The notes beneath the pieces were generated by a model, which saw only the letters and a program-made list of their open reading frames with translations, searched no databases and was not told the origin of the DNA. 64,000 bases of DNA from Streptomyces sp. AJS327 (lineage in GTDB: Bacteria > Actinomycetota > Actinomycetes > Streptomycetales > Streptomycetaceae). The position numbers and the translations under genes are program-made. The first letter of the stretch is position 1, and each line of letters begins with the position of its first letter. Shown here piece after piece: positions 26,607-34,975 of this stretch. The DNA is taken from positions 992,001 to 1,056,000 of the forward strand of contig NZ_SKBR01000003.1 of NCBI RefSeq assembly GCF_013450295.1. Reading direction: 5' to 3'.

Positions 26607-26996
26607 CCGTCTCGCCTCCGTTGACGGTCGACCGGTCTGTGCGCTGCGCCCGGTACTGGGCCGGTGCGCTGCTGGAACGGCCGCATCCGCGCCGCGTCGT
26701 GTGAACGGGGCGCGATGGGTCGCCGGTAGGGGCAACCACGGGCGGATCTCAGCCGTCTCTACCGATGACTGGCGAAAGCCCGTGGACGATCGGTGTAAGC
26801 CGGTGCGGGGCTTCGGCTCGGAGCGCTGTCCACGGCGCCTGTCTCCGTGTGACGGGAGTCTCATCACGCGGCGCGGCACCTGGGGACGATGCCCTCAGGA
26901 CCGGCCTGACCAGTGACTCCCCGCGTTTGGACGCGGACGAAGGTGTCCGTGCGGCCGCACAGGGTACTGCATGATCGCGAAAATGATGAGCGGGTT

Positions 26997-27023
26997 GGGA
27001 ATTCTGTCCTGATTCCCGACGTT
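26997..27023 (+). promoter_or_regulatory. sigma-R promoter of hrdD (GGGAAT-N18-GTT)
   Basis: GGGAAT at 26997-27002 and GTT at 27021-27023 are exactly 18 bp apart, a perfect match to the disulfide-stress sigma-R consensus. The hrdD start codon lies about 80 bp downstream. hrdD is a known sigma-R target in S. coelicolor. Confidence 0.85.
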
Positions 27024-27104
27024 GATTCTTTCGCAGGCGGGCACTCGGAGAGTGTCCGGAAGCCAGTACCACGGCAGATGTAGATCACTCGCAAGGGAGC
27101 ACGC

Positions 27105-28121
27105 ATGGCAACCCGTGCCGTCGCCCGTCGACAGGCCGCCGACAAGGGCGCACCTGAGACGGCAAGCAGTGTTCGCGCCGCAGGCGGCGAAGTCGCGGAT
27201 CGCGACCTGGTCGGCATGTACCTCGACGAGATCTCCCGTACGCCACTGCTCGACGCGGCCAGGGAGGTCGAACTCTCGCTGTCCATCGAGGCCGGGGTCT
27301 ACGCCCGGCGAATACTGGACGGTGAGGAGGAACCGCTGACGGCCGACTCGCCCAGCGCCGGTGCGACCCGAGAAGAACTGGAAGCTGTGGTCGCCGAGAG
27401 CGAGCGCGCCAAGGACATCTTCATCCGCTCCAACCTGCGGCTGGTGGTGGCCGTCGCACGGCGCTACCCCCGCAGTGGGCTGCCGCTCCTGGACCTGATC
27501 CAGGAGGGCAACGCCGGGTTGGTTCGTGCGGTGGAGAAGTTCGACTACACCAAGGGATTCAAGTTCTCGACCTACGCGACGTGGTGGATCCGGCAGGCCA
27601 TCACCCGGTCCATCGCGGACCAGTCGCGCACCATCCGGCTGCCAGTCCACCTGGTGGAGGAACTGGGCCGCATCCGGCGCGTCCAGCGTGAGTTCAACCG
27701 GGAGCACGGCCGGGAACCGGAGTCCGCCGAGATCGCGACCGAACTGAGCTCCACCCCCGAGCGGGTGCAGGACGTCCTCGACTGGGCCCGGGACCCGGTG
27801 AGCCTCAACATGTCGGTAGACGACGAGGGCGAGACCCAGTTCGGCGACCTGCTGGAAGACACCTCCGCCGACTCCCCGGAGCAGTCGGTGCTGACGGTGA
27901 TGCGACGCGAGGAACTGGACGACCTCATCGCCCGGCTCGACCCGCGCACCGCCTCCATCATCAAGGCGCGTTACGGCATGGAGGACGGCCGCGAACGCAC
28001 CCTCACCGAGGTGGGGAAGCAGCACGGTCTGACCCGCGAGCGCATCCGGCAGATCGAGAAGCACGCCCTGCTGGAACTCAAGAAGATGGCCCGGGACACG
28101 GGTTTCGACGAAGCGGCCTGA
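27105..28121 (+). CDS. hrdD: group-2 RNA polymerase sigma factor HrdD
   Basis: A 338-residue sigma-70 factor. It starts MATRAVARRQAAD like HrdD and has region 1.2 (ADRDLVGMYLDEISRTPLL), region 2 (core binding and -10 recognition: DLIQEGNAGLVRAVEKFDY, KGFKFSTYATWWIRQAITR), region 3, and region 4.2 (ERTLTEVGKQHGLTRERIRQ), but no long region 1.1, which separates it from the essential HrdB. HrdD is dispensable in S. coelicolor and responds to redox and envelope stress. ATG at 27105 follows AAGGGAG. A perfect sigma-R promoter lies upstream and a strong hairpin terminator downstream. Confidence 0.97.
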   Translation: MATRAVARRQAADKGAPETASSVRAAGGEVADRDLVGMYLDEISRTPLLDAAREVELSLSIEAGVYARRILDGEEEPLTADSPSAGATREELEAVVAESERAKDIFIRSNLRLVVAVARRYPRSGLPLLDLIQEGNAGLVRAVEKFDYTKGFKFSTYATWWIRQAITRSIADQSRTIRLPVHLVEELGRIRRVQREFNREHGREPESAEIATELSSTPERVQDVLDWARDPVSLNMSVDDEGETQFGDLLEDTSADSPEQSVLTVMRREELDDLIARLDPRTASIIKARYGMEDGRERTLTEVGKQHGLTRERIRQIEKHALLELKKMARDTGFDEAA

Positions 28122-28148
28122 CCCACCCACGGGGCTGCGCCGCACGAG

Positions 28149-28172
28149 CCCCGGGGCCCCAAGGCCCCGGGG
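28149..28172. terminator. hrdD terminator hairpin
   Basis: A 10-bp perfect stem CCCCGGGGCC-CCAA-GGCCCCGGGG, 28 bp past the hrdD stop. No U-tract. Confidence 0.8.
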
Positions 28173-29620
28173 GCGGCGCCGAGCGGTACGGACCGGCCGT
28201 CGCCGACCGACCGCGCGATCCCACCGTGAACCGCCTCCCCTGGCAGGGGCCCACCTCTGGAGCCACCGGCCTCAACCTCGCACGCGGGCAGAGCGCCGGG
28301 AACCTCCAGCGACCGGACTGAAGTCCGGCGCCGAGGCCCCACCACGCTCCTCCGACTCGGCACCCACCGCCCGGGGGGTGACGGAACGATGCCGAAACGG
28401 GGCGCCTACGCGACGAGCGGCCGCCGAACCGGCCGCGGGAAAAGGGACGTTCGTGTGCACCCGTCCCACGCCGCCCCCGCTCCCCACGCCCGTACGGGCC
28501 CGCGCGTAGCACCCCTTGTGCGGATGATGGGCGCGACGACGGTGACCGCGCGGCCGATTCACCGCGCTGGCGAACCTGACCGTCGTGTCCCTCCCGCCGC
28601 CCATACGCGAGTACTCGGCTTGGCTTTCCCGTCGGGGTGGGAGCTGTGGGCCGAGCCCCTTTGGGGCGGCCCTAACCTCCCAAGGCCCGTGAGGACCCGT
28701 CGCAACTTCACGTTTGTCGTCACCTCGCTCGCCGGACGGCCGTGGCGCGGACCAGCGCTGGCTGGAGGTGTCGCCACCGTCCGCTGGCCCACCCCCATAA
28801 GCGATGGTCGAGTGGACGAGAGCCATCAGGAAGCATTCGGCAAATCCTCAGAAGGCTGGAAGGTCAGAGGACCCAGAGGGCGAGAGCGCATGAGGGCTGG
28901 GGGAGGGGCTGGAGAGGTCGGGGAACCCCGAGCCGAGCCAGTGAACGGGACGGTCGCAGCGTCTCGTTCGGCGGTAACGGCGCATTGTGCGTACCCCCGT
29001 TGTCGTCGCCATGAATGCGCCCAGCCGCCGCGCCAACGACGGTCGACGCGTACGTCCCGCGCGTACACCCGCGGTCCCCGAACGTCGCAGAGCATCGGGG
29101 AGCCGCGCTACCAATTCGGGTCGATCGGCTCAGAGTCCGGCTCCGGAACTCCGGCCTCGTCTCCAGAACTCCGATCCCGCAACCTGACTCCAACGAGAGC
29201 ACCCGGTTTCGACTCCGTCCGGCAGTCGCCCAGGTCTGAGCTCGGGTCGTGTGCCCGTCCATCGCTTGGGCGTGTCGTCGGCCCACGCAAGCTCGGATCG
29301 GACAACGGCGGTGCAGGTGCGGGAGGTTGCGAGGGGTCCAGCTCCGCTTCCGGAGCGTGGCTATGCGCCAGCCAGAATCAGACCCTGTTCCGGAACCAGG
29401 TACTCCTCCGGCAGCAGACCACGCGTCAGCATGAGAACGCGAGCCGGACCGGCCACACCACAGGCCGGATAGACGAAGCCGTGGTCCGCTACGGAACCGC
29501 CCCGGAACCGCCCCTCCAACTCGTCTAGGCCCGAGAGTGATTGGGAGTACGGGCAGCGCGCTGGCAGGCACGTAGCCTCGGGTCTTGGAGACTATCCGTG
29601 AGCGACGAACAGGACGCGAA
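28173..29620. other. 1.45-kb region without a supported gene
   Basis: A 379-codon plus-strand frame and a 292-codon minus-strand frame overlap here, but both are Arg/Ser/Pro-rich, lack third-position G/C bias and resemble nothing. The composition is slightly less G+C-rich than the surroundings in 29100-29500, which suggests non-coding or long-decayed sequence. The beta-lactamase promoter should lie near 29520-29600. Confidence 0.5.
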
Positions 29621-30508
29621 ATGGCCATCACCCGCCGTGGTTCCCTCGCCGCGCTGACCGCCCTCGCCACAGCCCCCGTCGTCGGCGGTTCCCCGTCCGT
29701 CGCTGCCGCGATGACCACGACCAGAGCCTCGGCCGACGACACCTTCGCGAGCCTGGAGCGGCGGTTCGACGCCCGGCTCGGCGTCTACGCGCTCGACACC
29801 GGCAGTGGACGGACCATCAGGCATCGGCCCGATGAGCGGTTCGCCTACTGCTCCACGCACAAGGCGCTCTCAGCCGCCGCGGTGTTGAAACAGAACACGC
29901 TGGAGGAACTTGAGGAACGTGTGCGCTACGGACCTGAGGACCTGGTGCCACACTCGCCGATCACGGAGCGGTACGTCGGCACCGGTATGACCCTCCGCGC
30001 CCTGTGCGACGCCGCCATCCGCTACAGCGACAACACCGCCGCCAACCTCCTGTTCGACGAACTCGGGGGGCCCAAGGTGTTCCAGGCCACCCTCGCCGTT
30101 CTCGGCGACACCGTCACTCGTGCTGACCGCATCGAGACCGACCTCAACGAGGCCACCCCCGGCGACGCCCGTGACACCAGCACCCCCCGGGCTCTCGCCA
30201 CCGACCTTCGCGCGTACGTGCTCGGCGACGCGCTCGGCGAGGGAAAGCAGCAGTTGCTGGTCGACTGGCTCCAGCGCAACACCACCGGTGACGACCTCAT
30301 CCGCGCTGGTGTCCCGGACACCTGGGTCGTCGGAGACAAGACCGGTGCGGGAGGTTACGGCACGCGTAACGACATCGCCATCGTCTGGCCGCCCCGGTCC
30401 GCGCCCCTCGCCATCGCCGTTCTCTCCAGCCGCGACACTCGGGACGCTGAATACGACGACGAGCTCATCGCACGCGCCGCCAGAACAGTCGTGGCAGCCC
30501 TGGCCTAG
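29621..30508 (+). CDS. bla: class A beta-lactamase, Tat-exported
   Basis: A 295-residue serine beta-lactamase. All class A motifs are present: STHK (nucleophile S78, K81), SDN (136-138), the omega-loop Glu as ETDLN (E172), and KTG (240-242). Cys77 directly precedes the nucleophile, as in several carbapenem-hydrolysing class A enzymes. The N-terminus ITRRGSLAALTALATAP is a twin-arginine signal, so export is through Tat. The ATG at 29621 is chosen because it puts the RR motif near the N-terminus; an in-frame upstream start at 29585 is possible. No BlaR/BlaI-type regulator is adjacent. Confidence 0.96.
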   Translation: MAITRRGSLAALTALATAPVVGGSPSVAAAMTTTRASADDTFASLERRFDARLGVYALDTGSGRTIRHRPDERFAYCSTHKALSAAAVLKQNTLEELEERVRYGPEDLVPHSPITERYVGTGMTLRALCDAAIRYSDNTAANLLFDELGGPKVFQATLAVLGDTVTRADRIETDLNEATPGDARDTSTPRALATDLRAYVLGDALGEGKQQLLVDWLQRNTTGDDLIRAGVPDTWVVGDKTGAGGYGTRNDIAIVWPPRSAPLAIAVLSSRDTRDAEYDDELIARAARTVVAALA

Positions 30509-31267
30509 CCATCGCAGCCGCGGCTGCCCAGCTCCCGGCACGCGGGGGCAGTCCCGCCCCGGCGGACGACACCGTGCGCCCCCGATGGTGTTCGTATCCC
30601 GAGTCCGGTGGACGCAGCGGTCTCTAAGACGAGTGCCATGCTCAGTTCCCTCTCGGCAACGGGGCGTTCGGTGGCTGCCGGGCTGTGCACGTTGCCGCCG
30701 CCGTACGTCGGAGAGGCCGCAGGAACAGGAAGGCCCGGACGGCACGGCTTCGGAGGACGCCTCAGGCGAGCCGAGCGGGCTGGAGGTGTCGCACGTCCTC
30801 AAGTCGCCGCAGTGGCCAGTTCGTTCGGCGGGGCGCCGGCCAATGTGCCGACCAGCGGTCGACGGTCGACGGCCTTCCCGCCGGTGGCGATCCGCGTCGT
30901 ACAGGAGAGGGCGGCGCCGTCGGTGCTGGTGGTGGCCACCCGTCGGGATTCCGCCAGCCGCGGCGTCCGCGTGCGTGGCCTCTGGGTGGCAGGGGACGAA
31001 TAGCTCAGAGCCCGCGCGCCATGGAGCGAGCCCTTCCGTGGCTCCGGGCCCGAGTCCGCCACGATGACCGCCGGGCGCGCGTCGGCAGCGCCCGTCTCCG
31101 GGCACGGCCGCCGCCTGCCGCTCGTCACGGCTCCGCCGCCGCACCTGTCCTCCGCGCCGACGTCGGCTCTCGCCTGGCCCCGTGTCCCTTGCGCGCCCCC
31201 GTCCGTCCAGGATCGGCCTGTGACTGGCCCGGTGGGCCTCCGGCCCGTCCAGTGCGGGAACGCCACG
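30509..31267. other. intergenic, no supported gene
   Basis: About 0.76 kb after the beta-lactamase. Several frames of 100-220 codons exist, but none shows consistent third-position G/C bias or a recognisable motif. A palindrome GCAGCCGCGGCTGC lies just after the bla stop. It may contain the decayed remains of a gene. Confidence 0.45.
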
Positions 31268-31654
31268 ATGATCCCTGTCTCCGGGCGGTACGACGCGCCC
31301 AGCCCGCTCGGCCCCCTGCCGCCGCGCCTCTGGCCGGACGGGAGTAGCGGAGGGCTCAGCGGGACGATCCGGTGCGATCCCACTGCCACCGGTGTCTGGC
31401 GCCCTTCCGGTCAGCTCGTGGCCTGCGAGGCGGTGTACCCGCCGATGGTGCGGCGACGTCCGATGGCCGTCACGGGGCGGCTGTGCCTGACCAGGGCGCC
31501 CGCACGGGCGGAGGCCGTCCGCTGGATGCCCCGGCCCTGGCTCCGTGTGTCCGTCACGGGGCCCGTGGTTCCCGCTGGGGACCGCCCCGCGGGGGTCGTG
31601 ATCGGTCATCCGCGGTTCGTCCCCTGGGCGCCCGTTGACGGTGCCTCCGACTAG
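31268..31654 (+). CDS. hypothetical protein
   Basis: A 128-residue open frame from ATG 31268 (MIPVSGRYDAPSPLGPL). It is listed because its codons end in G or C about 85-90% of the time, unlike the surrounding frames. The product is Pro/Arg/Val-rich and probably mostly beta (MAVTGRLCLTRAP, PWLRVSVTGPVVPAG), with no signal peptide or membrane helix. No family recognised and no strong ribosome binding site; the frame remains open upstream to 31064. Confidence 0.4.
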   Translation: MIPVSGRYDAPSPLGPLPPRLWPDGSSGGLSGTIRCDPTATGVWRPSGQLVACEAVYPPMVRRRPMAVTGRLCLTRAPARAEAVRWMPRPWLRVSVTGPVVPAGDRPAGVVIGHPRFVPWAPVDGASD

Positions 31655-31765
31655 ACGCCCTGAAACGGCGCTGGTGGGTCCGTCAGGGCACCCTGGGGCG
31701 AGGGGGAGGCGGGGCGCGGTGAGCAGGCGGGAACCCGATCGGATGCCGCGCCGTACGCTGGAGGT

Positions 31766-32005
31766 ATGAGCACCCCATCGCACTCCGGAGGCGAGTGTCC
31801 GGACGCCGCTCCGGGCGCTGCCGATCCGACTGAAGCGCCTGGTCACCAGGGTGTGAGCGGTGCGGCGCGGCTGGTTTTCGACGATCCACTGGGGCACCGC
31901 GCGCCGGACGACACCGATCAGGGGTGGGGCGGGCGCGAGGCGCTCGGCACCTCCACCGGGGACCTCGCTCGCTTTCTGGAAGAGAAACCGCCGCACCACC
32001 TCTGA
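31766..32005 (+). CDS. small acidic protein conserved in streptomycetes
   Basis: A 79-residue protein with a good ribosome binding site (GGAGG, four bases before the ATG). The first ~35 residues are disordered (Pro/Gly/Ala/Glu); the C-terminal half has the motif DDTDQGWGG followed by LARFLEEKPPHHL. I recall the pattern DDTDxGWG...RPPH(W/H) from small uncharacterised streptomycete proteins. Convergent with mscL. Function unknown. Confidence 0.7.
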   Translation: MSTPSHSGGECPDAAPGAADPTEAPGHQGVSGAARLVFDDPLGHRAPDDTDQGWGGREALGTSTGDLARFLEEKPPHHL

Positions 32006-32079
32006 GAGCGGCTGAAACGGGAAGGGCGGTGCGAGCTTCCTCGGCTCGCCACCGCCTCGCCCGAAGTGGGCCTGACCCC

Positions 32080-32589
32080 CTAGTCCTCCGGGGTGCGCGG
32101 GGCGGTCACGGTCCTGCGGCCGTCCTCCGGACCCTGCCGCTGGGCGACCAGAGTGTCCCGGATCTCCGTCAGCAACTGGATCTCGGTGGCCTCCGGCTCG
32201 ACCGGTCCCGCCTTCGCCGCCTGCCGCTCCTTGTACTTGTTCATGGGAAGGATCATGAGGAAGTACACGACGGCTGCCGTGATCAGGAACGTCAGGGTGG
32301 CGCTGAGCACCGGTCCCCAGTAGATCGCGACCCCCTCGGTCACCTCCCCCGAGGAGTCGTCGTAAGAACAGGGGCCACGCAGACAGGAACGGTAGTTCGT
32401 CAGGTCCTCGGTGCCGATGGCACCGACCAGCGGGTTGACGAACCCCTTGACGACCGAATCCACGATCTTGCTGAAGGCGGTTCCTACGACGACGGCAACG
32501 GCCAGTTCGACCACGTTGCCCCGCATGAGGAACTCCCGGAACCCCGCCAGGACGCCCTTCTTCTCTTCGACGGCTGACTCGTCGCTCAA
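32080..32589 (-). CDS. mscL: large-conductance mechanosensitive channel MscL
   Basis: A 169-residue pentameric osmotic safety valve of the inner membrane. The N-terminal amphipathic helix and TM1 are AGFREFLMRGNVVELAVAVV and VGTAFSKIVDSVVKGFVNPL; TM2 is LSATLTFLITAAVVYFLMIL. The extracellular loop is enlarged and contains two Cys (SCLRGPC), as in actinomycete MscL. The TTG at 32589 is preferred because GGAAGAGG lies 8 bp upstream; an in-frame GTG at 32622 would add 11 residues without a binding site. Confidence 0.94.
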   Translation of the reverse strand: MSDESAVEEKKGVLAGFREFLMRGNVVELAVAVVVGTAFSKIVDSVVKGFVNPLVGAIGTEDLTNYRSCLRGPCSYDDSSGEVTEGVAIYWGPVLSATLTFLITAAVVYFLMILPMNKYKERQAAKAGPVEPEATEIQLLTEIRDTLVAQRQGPEDGRRTVTAPRTPED

Positions 32590-32688
32590 CGTGCTGCCTC
32601 TTCCCGAACCACTCGCGGACACGATGCATGAAGCGAACGAAGCGGGTCATGAGCGGGCCCGATGCCGGACTGGGGGAGATCAGCCTGA

Positions 32689-33243
32689 TCAGCACAGGGT
32701 CACCGCCAGCCGGGAATCGGCCGCCGCACCGACGAGGTCGGTTGCGATCCGGCGTGGGACCGCGAGCACGACAAGCGCTCCGTCGCTCGGCACAGTGTCG
32801 TCGGCCAGTAGAACCTTCGCTACTCGGGCATGATGTGCCACCACCCGGGCAGATTCGTTCTCTGACCTACTCGCGATCACGTCGACTCGGTCGTTTGGTT
32901 GCAGAAGCCGGACCGTCGCCGCGTCCGAGATCCGCACCGGTGCGGATACCACCTCCCGTCCGGAGTCCTTGGCCGCGCTGTCCGGCCGGGAGCCCGAACT
33001 CCCGGGCGTGGGCGCACTGTCGGAGGTCTCTGCGCTCCGGGCCGGAGCGAACGCGGCCACCGCCGCGCCCACTGCCAGCGCCGCGGCGATCTGGCGCCTG
33101 CCGCGCCGTACGAGCCGTCGTAGACGGTGCCGGTCCCGTCCCGCGCGTACCGGGGCGAAGTCGGGCACAGCGGTGCGGACGTGATGAATCTCTCGGCGGA
33201 CTGGGACGCGGTCGTGGGCTGTGTGTCGGACGTCTCGGGGCAC
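32689..33243 (-). CDS. SAF-domain protein (RcpC/CpaB-like)
   Basis: A 184-residue protein with one N-terminal membrane helix (IAAALAVGAAVAAFAP) after an Arg-rich cytoplasmic segment, a Ser/Pro linker, and an extracytoplasmic SAF-like beta-clip domain (APVRISDAATVRLLQPNDRV ... VAKVLLADDTVPSDGALVVL). This layout is that of RcpC/CpaB-type Flp pilus proteins, but no pilus genes are nearby, so its role is open. The start is uncertain: GTG 33243 (VPRDVRH) or GTG 33252; the longer frame is Arg/His-rich and unlikely. Confidence 0.75.
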   Translation of the reverse strand: MPRDVRHTAHDRVPVRREIHHVRTAVPDFAPVRAGRDRHRLRRLVRRGRRQIAAALAVGAAVAAFAPARSAETSDSAPTPGSSGSRPDSAAKDSGREVVSAPVRISDAATVRLLQPNDRVDVIASRSENESARVVAHHARVAKVLLADDTVPSDGALVVLAVPRRIATDLVGAAADSRLAVTLC

Positions 33244-33635
33244 GCTGTTCACCGCCAGCTCAGCAGTCTCGGATCTGGTCTTCCGAGCTACGGTGCACGG
33301 TCGCGCGAGATCCTGCTGGAGCCTGTGGACGAGCTGACGGTTGTGGACAAGTCCCTCACCCTGGGAACGCGCCACCGCACGGTGAGCCGAACCGTTGGCC
33401 GCCGCCCATCCCACCCATCCCACCCATCCCATCGACCAGCAGTCTCCGGAGAGAATTCGCGCGCGGCGAGCGCGGAGCATCGTGGCTGAGCGGAATGAGC
33501 AGCACGAGCAGGCCGGGGTCATCGGTCCCGGGAGCTTGGCCCCTCCCGTGGGTGTGGCCTCTCACGGTCTGTTGGGCCACGGTGGGGCTCGGCAGGTGCG
33601 CGTGGGCGGCCGGTAGCCGTGGCGCGATGTCGTCC
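33244..33635. other. intergenic
   Basis: About 0.39 kb between two minus-strand genes. It contains a short tandem repeat CCCATCCCA... (three copies of a 9-mer around 33407-33432). No gene seen. Confidence 0.45.
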
Positions 33636-34466
33636 CTACGGGAGGTCGAAACCGAGGGTCAGACCGTCCAGGGCGTTGGCGCAGTCGCAGGCGCGCTCGG
33701 TGGGCAACTTGCGGACCGCGGAGAACAGGACCTCGCGCAGCCGCCCCACGTTGGCGCCGAACACCCGAAGGACCTCCGCCTGGGAGACGCCCTCGCCCGT
33801 CTCGGCCCCCGCGTCCAGATCCGTGACGAGCGTCAGGCTGGAGTAGCAGAGGCCCAGTTCGCGGGCGAGCACCGCCTCGGGGTGGCCGGTCATGCCCACC
33901 ACGGACCAGCCCTGCTCGGCGTGCCAGCGTGACTCTGCCCGGGTCGAGAAGCGGGGACCTTCGATCACGCACAGGGTGCCGCCGTCGACCGGTTCCCAGT
34001 CCTGTTCCCGGGCCGCTCGTAGCGCGGCGTCCCGCCCGGCCTCGCAGTAGGGGTCGGCGAACGCCAGGTGGATCACGCGCGGGGTGGAGCCGTCAGCGCG
34101 CGGCTCACCGTCGAAGTACGTCTGCGCACGGGACTTGGTGCGGTCGACCAGCTGGTCGGGCACCAGCAGGGTGCCGGGCCCGAACTTCGGCTGAAGTCCC
34201 CCCACGGCGCACGGCCCGAGGACCTGACGCACCCCCGCGGCGCGCAGGGCCCACATGTTGGCCCGGTAGTTGATCCGGTGCGGCGGGAGGTGGTGGTCGC
34301 GGCCGTGCCGGGGTAGGAAGGCGACCTTCCGGCCCCCCAGCACGCCGAGGAAGAGTGAGTCGCTCGGGCGACCGTAGGGGGTGTCCACGGACACCTCGGT
34401 CACCTCGTCGAGGAACGAGTAGAAGCCGGAGCCCCCGATGACGCCGATCTCAGCCTGTTCGTCCAT
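33636..34466 (-). CDS. mtnP: S-methyl-5'-thioadenosine phosphorylase
   Basis: A 276-residue purine-nucleoside-phosphorylase-fold enzyme that splits methylthioadenosine into adenine and methylthioribose-1-phosphate (methionine salvage). The phosphate loop GVIGGSGFYSF is at the N-terminus, followed by PRHGRDHHLPPHRINYRANM and the substrate-binding block EGPRFSTRAESRW and VVGMTGHPEAVLARELG. The His-rich phosphate-binding motif and overall length fit MtnP/MTAP. ATG at 34466. Confidence 0.95.
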   Translation of the reverse strand: MDEQAEIGVIGGSGFYSFLDEVTEVSVDTPYGRPSDSLFLGVLGGRKVAFLPRHGRDHHLPPHRINYRANMWALRAAGVRQVLGPCAVGGLQPKFGPGTLLVPDQLVDRTKSRAQTYFDGEPRADGSTPRVIHLAFADPYCEAGRDAALRAAREQDWEPVDGGTLCVIEGPRFSTRAESRWHAEQGWSVVGMTGHPEAVLARELGLCYSSLTLVTDLDAGAETGEGVSQAEVLRVFGANVGRLREVLFSAVRKLPTERACDCANALDGLTLGFDLP

Positions 34467-34513
34467 GCGTTCACCCTACGGGGCGAACGTGGGACGGTCA
34501 GGTGGCCCGTCGA

Positions 34514-34909
34514 TCAGGCAGCGGAGGTGGTGGCCTTTCCGCCACTCTTCTCCTTGCCGCCGCTCTTCCCACCGGAGTCGCCACCCGAGCTGGTGGAACC
34601 GGAGGATGATCCGGAGCTGTCCGACGTGCTGGAGCCGGAGGAGTCCGAGGAACCGGAAGCGGAGGAGCTGTCCTTGCCGCTCTCGCTCGACGTGTCCTTC
34701 TGCGGAGCGGCGGGGCTGCTGCTGGAGGACGAACTGCGGCTGTCGTTGCGGTAGAAGCCGGAGCCCTTGAAGACGATGCCGACGGCCGAGAAGATCTTCT
34801 TCAGGCGTCCCTCGCAGTTGGGGCACACCGTCAGCGAGTCATCGGTGAACTTCTGCACCACCTCAAGGCCCTCGCCGCAGTCGGTGCACTGATACTGGTA
34901 CGTCGGCAC
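34514..34909 (-). CDS. FmdB-family zinc-ribbon protein
   Basis: A 131-residue protein. The N-terminal ~50 residues are the FmdB zinc ribbon (MPTYQYQCTDCGEG ... CPNCEG, two CxxC knuckles). The remaining ~75 residues are a low-complexity Ser/Gly/Asp/Lys tail, probably disordered. Start is GTG 34909, with AGGAGGAG ideally placed. A CIRCE-type inverted repeat (34919-34945) overlaps this ribosome binding site, suggesting HrcA control and a link to heat shock. Function of the family is unknown. Confidence 0.93.
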   Translation of the reverse strand: MPTYQYQCTDCGEGLEVVQKFTDDSLTVCPNCEGRLKKIFSAVGIVFKGSGFYRNDSRSSSSSSSPAAPQKDTSSESGKDSSSASGSSDSSGSSTSDSSGSSSGSTSSGGDSGGKSGGKEKSGGKATTSAA

Positions 34910-34918
34910 GTTCTCCTC

Positions 34919-34945
34919 CTGGCACTCTTCCTAAGTGAGTGCTAA
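34919..34945 (-). promoter_or_regulatory. CIRCE element (HrcA operator) upstream of fmdB
   Basis: Read on the minus strand: TTAGCACTC-N9-GAGTGCCAG, matching the CIRCE consensus TTAGCACTC-N9-GAGTGCTAA at 16 of 18 positions, with exact spacing. It lies immediately before the fmdB ribosome binding site, the standard position for CIRCE in heat-shock operons. Confidence 0.82.
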
Positions 34946-34975
34946 CGACGCTCCATAGTGCAGTATTCCCGCGTG

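Larger units (their letters stand above)
26342..27104. other. intergenic upstream of hrdD
   Basis: About 0.76 kb without a credible gene. It holds four tandem copies of CGTGTTCCC (26571-26606) and, close to hrdD, an AT-richer stretch with a sigma-R-type promoter (26997-27023). Frames across it are low complexity. Confidence 0.6.

Noticed and set aside
28389..29528. 379-codon plus-strand frame after hrdD
   Set aside because: No third-position G/C bias, odd Arg/Ser/Pro composition and a competing frame of similar quality on the other strand.
29870..32695. 941-codon minus-strand frame across bla and mscL
   Set aside because: Antisense to two well-supported genes in part and low-complexity elsewhere.
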